Source of the DNA: ANME-2 cluster archaeon
GTDB lineage: Archaea; Halobacteriota; Methanosarcinia; Methanosarcinales; Methanocomedenaceae
Reading direction: 5' to 3'
Length of the DNA: 10,282 bases
Assembly: GCA_023544605.1 (NCBI GenBank)
Contig: JAMJFQ010000060.1
Coordinates: 1-10,282, forward strand
The translations under genes were made by a program, and so were the position numbers. Below the pieces are notes generated by a model, which was not told the DNA's origin, did not search any database, and was given only the letters and a program-made list of their open reading frames with translations. Below are positions 6,149 to 10,282 of this stretch, in pieces. The first letter of the stretch is position 1. Every line of letters begins with the position of its first letter.

Positions 6149-6155
6149 TTATACA
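6149..6155 (+). promoter_or_regulatory. TATA box for the amidohydrolase-usp-cbs transcript
   Basis: CTTATACA lies about 26 bases before TTGCGGTGAAAC. Transcription from it should start near 6174-6177, leaving GGTGA (6179-6183) as a ribosome site close to the 5' end of the RNA. Confidence 0.4.
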
Positions 6156-6192
6156 CTAATCACATAGGTAACTATTGCGGTGAAACCAGTCA

Positions 6193-6273
6193 ATGTGTGA
6201 GCGTGATAACAGGTATCTCCCCTGCTGCACAATCAATATCAATGAAAAGGAACATTGTAAAGACGATGTCTGA
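6193..6273 (+). CDS. Possible 26-codon upstream ORF / leader peptide
   Basis: An ATG at 6193 lies 9 bases after GGTGA (6179-6183), the best ribosome site in this leader. The frame runs 26 codons and ends in TGA at 6271-6273, overlapping the start (ATG at 6266) preferred for the amidohydrolase. The peptide has four cysteines (positions 2, 11, 12, 22). Its position suggests stop-start coupling with the downstream gene. No homology can be judged at this size, and chance is a real alternative. Confidence 0.3.
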   Translation: MCERDNRYLPCCTININEKEHCKDDV

Positions 6274-7357
6274 TGAGCAGGTTATCTCAGGGACGATCAT
6301 CTATGGTGATGAGCCCAGGCTCATTGAAGGATATCTGTGCGTTAAGGACGGTATCATTACGGAAGTGGGGTCTGATCTGGCTGTGGATGCTACATTGAAG
6401 GGGCTGGTAGCTCCGTGTTTTGTCAATGCCCACACTCATATTGGTGATTCCATACTCAAGGACCCGCCACTTTTGGACCTGGACAGCCTGGTACGACCCC
6501 CACACGGCCTGAAACACCGTATACTCAGGGAAATGCCAGCTGGCGACATAGAGGAAGCTATCGGCCGTACATTAGCCGATATGGTACAGACCGGTACGGG
6601 AGTATTCTGTGATTTCAGGGAGGGCGGTGTTCAGGGTGCATCCATGTTAGCGAATGCCCTGACTGTGTCTGATGGTCTCACCGGTATGATAATGGGCCGG
6701 CCGCAGCAGCCTGAAAGGCCAGGGAGAGGTGAACTGGATAACCTGGTAGAGGTCTGCAGCGGCATAGGTATGAGCGGGGTCAATGATGTGCCCTTTGAAG
6801 TGTTGCAGGAAGCAGTGAACACCGCTCGCATGGCAGGTAAACTGTTCGGGATACACGGAGGCGAAAAAGATACATCTGACATTTCCAGGTCCATTGAACT
6901 GGAGCCTGATCATATAGTGCACATGACCCATGCTCTTGATACACACCTTACACAACTGGTGGATGCAGACATACCTGTCGTGGTCTGCCCACGGTCGAAT
7001 TTCGTGACCGGAGTAGGCTCCCCCATCCGTCCCCCCATTTCCAGGATGCTGGAAATGGGCGTCACGGTTGCAGCGGGTACAGACAATGTTATGTTGAATT
7101 CGGTCAATATGTTCTCTGAAATGGAATTCCTGTCAAAGGTCTATGGACTTGAGGACAGACAGGTATTTAAGATGTGCACCCTAAATGGTGCCAGGATACT
7201 TGGACTGGATGAACGGTTAGGTTCGATACTGGAAAAAAAGCAGGCAAAATTAATGATATTGGATGACAGATCCTCCAACCTGTCAAACAGCAAAGATATA
7301 CTTTCCAGCTTTGTAAGACGTGGGAGACCTGATGATATCCAGACCATTATAACATAA
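6266..7357 (+). CDS. Metal-dependent amidohydrolase, COG0402-type deaminase-like
   Basis: TIM-barrel metal hydrolase of the group that includes methylthioadenosine/S-adenosylhomocysteine deaminases and chlorohydrolases; the substrate is unknown, with a purine-type compound the first guess. From the ATG at 6266 it has 363 residues. Metal-site motifs are complete: NAHTH (H56, H58), GIHGGEK (H197 and probable proton-shuttle E200), HMTHA (H219/H222) and AAGTDNV (D273). CPRSNFVTGVG (241-251) matches the substrate-loop region. A small N-terminal beta domain (GTIIYGDEPRLIEGYLCVKDGIITEVG) is typical. It is somewhat shorter than the usual 400-440. A GTG at 6197 would add 23 residues that do not resemble family N-termini; the ATG at 6242 is another option. 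Usp and CBS genes follow closely, probably in one transcript. Confidence 0.82.
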   Translation: MSDEQVISGTIIYGDEPRLIEGYLCVKDGIITEVGSDLAVDATLKGLVAPCFVNAHTHIGDSILKDPPLLDLDSLVRPPHGLKHRILREMPAGDIEEAIGRTLADMVQTGTGVFCDFREGGVQGASMLANALTVSDGLTGMIMGRPQQPERPGRGELDNLVEVCSGIGMSGVNDVPFEVLQEAVNTARMAGKLFGIHGGEKDTSDISRSIELEPDHIVHMTHALDTHLTQLVDADIPVVVCPRSNFVTGVGSPIRPPISRMLEMGVTVAAGTDNVMLNSVNMFSEMEFLSKVYGLEDRQVFKMCTLNGARILGLDERLGSILEKKQAKLMILDDRSSNLSNSKDILSSFVRRGRPDDIQTIIT

Positions 7358-7372
7358 ATGGAGGGAAATTTC

Positions 7373-7825
7373 ATGAAAAGTGAGATATTCAAGAATATTG
7401 TTATTGCAACAGACGGTTCAGAGAATTCTATAAATGCCGTTGAACACGCCATTGAAGTTGCCAGGATCTCAAAAGCCAAGCTGTTTGCCGTGTTTGTGGT
7501 CGATACAGGGGCGTTTGCCTCCATTCCGGTAGACATGGCATTGGGGAACATGTACGAGATTTTGAAAAAAGAAGGCGATGAAGCCGTTAAACATGTGGAA
7601 GATCTTGCTAATAAGGTGGGTTTGGAAATAGAAAGTTACAATGTGGAAGGACATCCTGCTGAGGAGATCATAAAAATTTCAGAAAATATTTCAGCCGACC
7701 TCATTGTTATGGGTACCCTTGGTAAAAGCGGTCTTGATAGATTCTTACTTGGCAGCGTCGCAGAAAAGGTATCAAGGAACTCAAAAATACCTGTTATGGT
7801 TGTTAGAGGGGAAAAACCCAAATAG
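7373..7825 (+). CDS. Universal stress protein, UspA family, ATP-binding type
   Basis: Cytosolic protein of the UspA family, a nucleotide-binding alpha/beta fold used in stress adaptation. From the ATG at 7373 it has 150 residues. It starts with the typical KNIVIATDGSENS (7-19), where D13 begins the nucleotide-binding site. Towards the C-terminus it has the ATP-binding pattern G-x2-G-x9-G-S: G114, G117, G127-S128, followed by VAEKV and the last strand IPVMVVRG (139-146). An in-frame ATG at 7358 would add five residues, but GGAGG at 7360-7364 lies 8 bases before the ATG at 7373, which decides the start. It follows the amidohydrolase by 15 bp and precedes the CBS gene by 39 bp. Confidence 0.9.
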   Translation: MKSEIFKNIVIATDGSENSINAVEHAIEVARISKAKLFAVFVVDTGAFASIPVDMALGNMYEILKKEGDEAVKHVEDLANKVGLEIESYNVEGHPAEEIIKISENISADLIVMGTLGKSGLDRFLLGSVAEKVSRNSKIPVMVVRGEKPK

Positions 7826-7864
7826 TACAAGCCCCATCAAGACCCAAAAAGGAGTATAACTAAA

Positions 7865-8716
7865 ATGCCCGGTTTTACAACAGTCGAGGACATAATGGTG
7901 CGGGATGTAGCTTATGCATCTTTGCCTGGTTCAAGGGATGAGGTACTTGAGATACTCAAAAGCAAACACGTCTCCGGTGTACCTGTAGTTAAGAAGGATA
8001 AACTTGTAGGCATTGTGACCAGGACCGACCTTTTAAAGTATCCTGAGGAGGAGCAGCTGGCTATCCTGATGCGAAGGGACCCTGTTACTATCACACCGAA
8101 CGAGTCTATTGTTGATGCTGCCAGGACTATACTGGAAAATGGAGTCAGGCGGCTTCCCGTTGTTGAGAATAGCACTCTTGTGGGCCTGGTAACCATAGCA
8201 GATATTGTGGGGGCCATCGCAAGCTTTAGCATTTCGGATCCAATCGGTGACCTGATAAATGACCAGACCATTGTTATCTGGGATGAAACCCCTGTCTCTG
8301 TAGTGGGAATGATCATGGAAATGGCAGAAGTAAAAGCTGCACCGGTAGTGAACATGAAGCGTGAAGTACTGGGTGTAATAAATGATAAGGACCTTATCAA
8401 TATGAGCATTATTGAGGATTCGCTGGAGCATTCGGACATGTCTGCGGGTTCGGATGATGATGCATGGACATGGGAATCCATGCGAGATACCATGAGCCTG
8501 TATTACAGTGTGTCCAGGATAAAACTTCCGGATTCTACGGTAAGTGAGGCAGTAAACCACACGGGTGGGCCTGTGACCGTTGTACGCAATACCACGGTGA
8601 GTGACGCTGCCAGGAAATTGAAGCGTAACAATATTGACCAGATGCCGGTTCTGTCTGCACGCAATAAACTTATAGGAATGCTCCATGACTTTGACCTGCT
8701 AAAGGCATTGGTATAG
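7865..8716 (+). CDS. Four-CBS-domain protein
   Basis: Probable regulatory protein made only of CBS domains, modules that pair and bind adenosine-containing ligands (AMP, ATP, SAM). The 283 residues carry four: about 7-57 (VSGVPVVKKDKLVGIVTRTDLL), 66-119 (VRRLPVVENSTLVGLVTIADI), 126-182 (VKAAPVVNMKREVLGVINDKDL) and 228-283 (IDQMPVLSARNKLIGMLHDFDLL). Between domains 3 and 4 is an acidic, probably disordered linker (about 183-212, with SDDD at 196-199). There is no membrane, kinase or IMPDH domain, so it must act through a partner. AAAAAGGAG ending at 7854 is the ribosome site for the ATG at 7865. It sits directly after the Usp gene, another adenine-nucleotide-binding family. Confidence 0.9.
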   Translation: MPGFTTVEDIMVRDVAYASLPGSRDEVLEILKSKHVSGVPVVKKDKLVGIVTRTDLLKYPEEEQLAILMRRDPVTITPNESIVDAARTILENGVRRLPVVENSTLVGLVTIADIVGAIASFSISDPIGDLINDQTIVIWDETPVSVVGMIMEMAEVKAAPVVNMKREVLGVINDKDLINMSIIEDSLEHSDMSAGSDDDAWTWESMRDTMSLYYSVSRIKLPDSTVSEAVNHTGGPVTVVRNTTVSDAARKLKRNNIDQMPVLSARNKLIGMLHDFDLLKALV

Positions 8717-8781
8717 GATAGTACTGTCCGATACATTCATTAGGCAATAAAAACACATAAACTGACGGAGGATATCTAACA

Positions 8782-8955
8782 GTGGCAAAGAAGAAAGATA
8801 CCGGCAGCGGATTGCAGTCGTCGGCTGGTTTAATGCGTTATTACGAAGCCGATGAGACCACATTCCACATGGACCCCAAATTCATAGTGGCAGGTGGACT
8901 GCTGATAGGAATTCTGGTATTATTGCTCAATTACCGGTTTGGCCTCTGGCCCTGA
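8782..8955 (+). CDS. Preprotein translocase subunit Sec61-beta (archaeal SecG)
   Basis: Small tail-anchored subunit of the SecYE-beta protein-export channel. The 57-residue product begins with a basic MAKKKD, has the conserved GLMRYYEADE (16-25) and an MDPKF segment (30-34), then one hydrophobic helix (about 35-49), ending in NYRFGLWP. This matches archaeal Sec61-beta in length and order. The start is GTG at 8782, supported by GGAGG at 8767-8771, 10 bases upstream. It lies 65 bp after the CBS gene; whether it shares that transcript is unclear, since no convincing TATA box is seen in the gap. It ends 9 bp before the converging pyrophosphatase gene. Confidence 0.9.
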   Translation: MAKKKDTGSGLQSSAGLMRYYEADETTFHMDPKFIVAGGLLIGILVLLLNYRFGLWP

Positions 8956-8959
8956 AACC

Positions 8960-8980
8960 CTCTTTTATTTATTATTTTCC
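8960..8980 (+). terminator. T-rich terminator after Sec61-beta
   Basis: Immediately after the Sec61-beta stop the plus strand reads CTCTTTTATTTATTATTTTC, several T-runs of the kind that end archaeal transcription. It overlaps the last codons of the converging gene, so part of the bias may reflect Asn/Lys codons there. Confidence 0.4.
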
Positions 8981-9519
8981 AGCCACAGGGCAAATTTACG
9001 CATGGCATTACCCCTGTGAGATACCTGGTTCTTTTTAACATCTTCCCATTCACCAAACGTTTTTTCCTCATACAGGAAAATGGGGTCATAACCAAACCCT
9101 TGTGTCCCCCTCTCTTCAAATGATATGGTTCCTTTGACCTCGCCTGTGAATGTGTGGGGCTCACCACCGGGTAAGCAAAATCCCACCACTGTCCTGAATA
9201 TGGCTTTGCGGTTCTTCTCACCTTCCATGAGCTTCAGAACTTTCTGGTTGCCCAGGTGGTCTTCCACATATCGTGAGTAGGGGCCGGGAAATCCGTTAAG
9301 GGCATCGATGAAAATACCAGAGTCGTCCACCATGACAGCCCTGTCCAGTTTGTCAGCACACCAGCGCGCGCCGTAGGCCGAGATGGTCTCAAGGTCGTCG
9401 GCCTGCAGTTCGGGATAATCGCAGTCGAGCTGCTCTACTTCATATCCCACCTCGCCCAGAATATTTTTCGCTTCCCTGAGTTTATGGGCATTACCGGTGG
9501 CGAAATATATCTTATGCAT
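8965..9519 (-). CDS. rdgB: ITP/XTP pyrophosphatase (Ham1/RdgB family)
   Basis: Hydrolyses non-canonical purine nucleoside triphosphates (ITP, dITP, XTP) to monophosphate and pyrophosphate, keeping deaminated bases out of DNA and RNA. The 184 residues are full length. Motifs: FATGNAHKLREA (6-17) with T8, N10 and K13 for triphosphate binding; VDDSG (64-68) with metal-binding and catalytic acids; FPGPYSRY (77-84); GTQGFGYDPIF (138-148); and SHRGNAMRKF (167-176). It begins inside the end of the upstream Bud32 gene (8-bp overlap), with AAGGAG about 10 bases before the ATG, so the two are co-transcribed and probably translationally coupled. Confidence 0.95.
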   Translation of the reverse strand: MHKIYFATGNAHKLREAKNILGEVGYEVEQLDCDYPELQADDLETISAYGARWCADKLDRAVMVDDSGIFIDALNGFPGPYSRYVEDHLGNQKVLKLMEGEKNRKAIFRTVVGFCLPGGEPHTFTGEVKGTISFEERGTQGFGYDPIFLYEEKTFGEWEDVKKNQVSHRGNAMRKFALWLENNK

Positions 9520-10084
9520 ACCGCCCTCTCCTTTCGATCTGTGTTACCCGCTCCAGTACAGCGTCAGCACCTGAAAAGGTCTGGCGGTACGCCTGGGAGA
9601 ATGCAGATATGAGTTCTTCATGGTCGTTATGTGTGCTCTCGTAGGTCTGGAACAAAACATGGATGTCCACGCCCTGCGCCTCCACAGAGTTGTCATAATA
9701 GGCTAACCCGAAGTCGATGAGGTATATCCGTCCGTTGTGCAGTATCATGTTGGAGGTGGTGAGGTCGCCGTGTATAATATTGGCAGTGTGGAGCTTGCCC
9801 ACCACAGCTCCCACATCGCTGCTTAACCGGGGTGTGATGATATCCTTTATTTTCGGGCCTTCGATGTATTCCATTGTGATATCGAAATCCTCAATGTCAT
9901 AGATTATGGGTGTGGGCACACCATTGCGCCTGGACTCAGAAGTGAGGCGGGCTTCTGTCCGGGTACGATCCCTGCGGATGAGGTTATCAAGGGCTTCCAG
10001 GCGGTAACCTTTAGGCAGACGTTTCTTGATGACCATACCGTCCCTGAGTTCGATTGTAGCTTCAGCGCCCATGCTTAGGAACAT
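9512..10084 (-). CDS. KEOPS complex kinase/ATPase Bud32, stand-alone form
   Basis: Small atypical protein kinase of the KEOPS complex, which makes N6-threonylcarbamoyladenosine on tRNAs that read ANN codons; Bud32 controls Kae1 by ATP hydrolysis. The 190 residues show MVIKKRLPKGYR (17-28) with the ATP-binding lysine, the RRDRTRTEARL helix (37-47), HGDLTTSN (105-112) with catalytic D107 and N112, and LIDFGLA (122-128) with metal-binding D124. The basic tail ERRGRYA is family-typical. The frame is closed by a TAA 72 bases upstream and no Kae1 sequence precedes it, so it is not the C-terminal half of a Kae1-Bud32 fusion. The ATG at 10084 fits a leaderless transcript from the TATA box at 10108-10115; the ATG at 10072 is an alternative. 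Confidence 0.92.
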   Translation of the reverse strand: MFLSMGAEATIELRDGMVIKKRLPKGYRLEALDNLIRRDRTRTEARLTSESRRNGVPTPIIYDIEDFDITMEYIEGPKIKDIITPRLSSDVGAVVGKLHTANIIHGDLTTSNMILHNGRIYLIDFGLAYYDNSVEAQGVDIHVLFQTYESTHNDHEELISAFSQAYRQTFSGADAVLERVTQIERRGRYA

Positions 10085-10107
10085 GGGTGAGGAAAATGAC
10101 CTGTAGT

Positions 10108-10115
10108 AATATAAA
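10108..10115 (-). promoter_or_regulatory. TATA box for the bud32-rdgB operon
   Basis: On the minus strand TTTATATT begins 31 bases before the ATG at 10084, placing the transcript start on or next to the start codon. No ribosome binding site is visible, as expected for a leaderless message. A second TATA-like run, TTTTTATACAATATAA (10125-10140), lies further upstream and could serve as an alternative promoter. Confidence 0.5.
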
Positions 10116-10249
10116 GATGTGGACTTATATTGTATAAAAATAAGGGTGGAGACTTATAGTACGTGCAAGAAAAATATTACTTGCATTATGTCGCTCCACA
10201 AGGTTCAACTGGAAACTGTTCTGCAACACCATTCACTCATGTCATTCAT

Positions 10250-10282
10250 TGCCGTTAAATTGCCGTTAAATTGCCGTTAAAT
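10250..10282. repeat. 11-bp tandem repeat, three perfect copies, at the right window edge
   Basis: TGCCGTTAAAT is repeated three times without mismatch up to the last base of the window, so the real copy number is unknown. It lies in non-coding sequence upstream of bud32, about 110 bp beyond the distal TATA-like box. Confidence 0.95.

Larger units (their letters stand above)
5711..6192. other. Long non-coding region; candidate replication origin
   Basis: This is the only gene-free stretch above 300 bp. Its first 110 bp have ordinary composition. From about 5820 it becomes repeat-rich, and 5941-6060 holds only 27 G or C in 120 bases by hand count, with 21 C against 6 G on this strand. It contains one strong and one weak origin-recognition-box-like element on either side of the A+T-rich part, nine copies of AACAC or its complement, paired inverted repeats (GTTCAC 5823 / GTGAAC 5876; GTGTTAT 5844 / ATAACAC 5884) and a 28-bp imperfect palindrome. 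This combination is what archaeal Orc1/Cdc6-dependent origins look like. No cdc6 gene is present in the window. Alternatively it may simply be a divergent regulatory region. Confidence 0.5.

Noticed and set aside
10204..10216. TTCAACTGGAAAC near the right edge as a third origin box
   Set aside because: It resembles a mini-ORB core but lacks symmetry and the G-run, is far from the A+T-rich segment, and a single short match of this kind is expected by chance.
1..10282. The window as part of an extrachromosomal element such as a Borg or plasmid
   Set aside because: TBP, HisC, ArgD, Sec61-beta, Bud32 and RdgB are core chromosomal genes, and no mobility, replication-protein or partition genes are present. 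Tandem repeats alone do not support it.

Overview
The window is archaeal chromosomal DNA, most likely from a Methanosarcinales-type euryarchaeon (methanogen or ANME relative). The evidence is a TATA-box-binding protein, a Sec61-beta subunit, an archaetidylinositol-phosphate-type CDP-alcohol transferase, an AK6/Fap7-type kinase, a Bud32 kinase, archaeal TATA boxes and an archaeal origin-recognition-box-like sequence. The genus cannot be fixed from the sequence alone. Genes are dense and mostly intact; I see no rRNA, tRNA, CRISPR array, transposase or phage gene.

Layout. 1-101: three copies of a 17-bp tandem repeat at the window edge, then a hairpin just before argD. 102-3533 (+): a tightly coupled four-gene operon, argD - hisC - AK6-like kinase - CDP-alcohol phosphatidyltransferase, with every junction a 4-bp ATGA/GTGA overlap. 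3541-4062 (-): a nitroreductase, converging on that operon. 4238-5101 (+): TBP followed 9 bp later by an unrecognised 100-residue CxxC protein. 5123-5710 (-): an unrecognised protein with a Pro/Gln-rich linker and a probable C-terminal winged helix. 5711-6192: the only long non-coding stretch (~480 bp). 6193-8955 (+): a short upstream ORF, a COG0402-type amidohydrolase/deaminase, a UspA protein, a four-CBS-domain protein and Sec61-beta. 8965-10084 (-): an ITP/XTP pyrophosphatase and a stand-alone Bud32 kinase, overlapping by 8 bp. 10085-10282: the Bud32 promoter and three copies of an 11-bp tandem repeat at the right edge.

How the genes work together. The first operon pairs two PLP aminotransferases (arginine and histidine synthesis) with a ribosome-assembly/nucleotide kinase and a membrane-lipid headgroup enzyme: growth-linked housekeeping. 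The amidohydrolase-Usp-CBS set groups a probable purine-type deaminase with two families known to bind adenine nucleotides. Bud32 (KEOPS, tRNA t6A) with RdgB (nucleotide-pool cleaning) is a familiar archaeal neighbourhood, except that Bud32 is not fused to Kae1 here.

The most interesting region is the 5.8-6.15 kb intergenic stretch. It has a very good origin-recognition-box-like element (TTTCCATTGGAAA followed by GAGGGGG), a second weaker one, a ~22% G+C segment between them, a strand-polarised set of GTGTT/AACAC repeats and a 28-bp imperfect palindrome. It looks like a replication origin without an adjacent cdc6/orc1 gene in the window, and it is flanked by an undescribed winged-helix protein.
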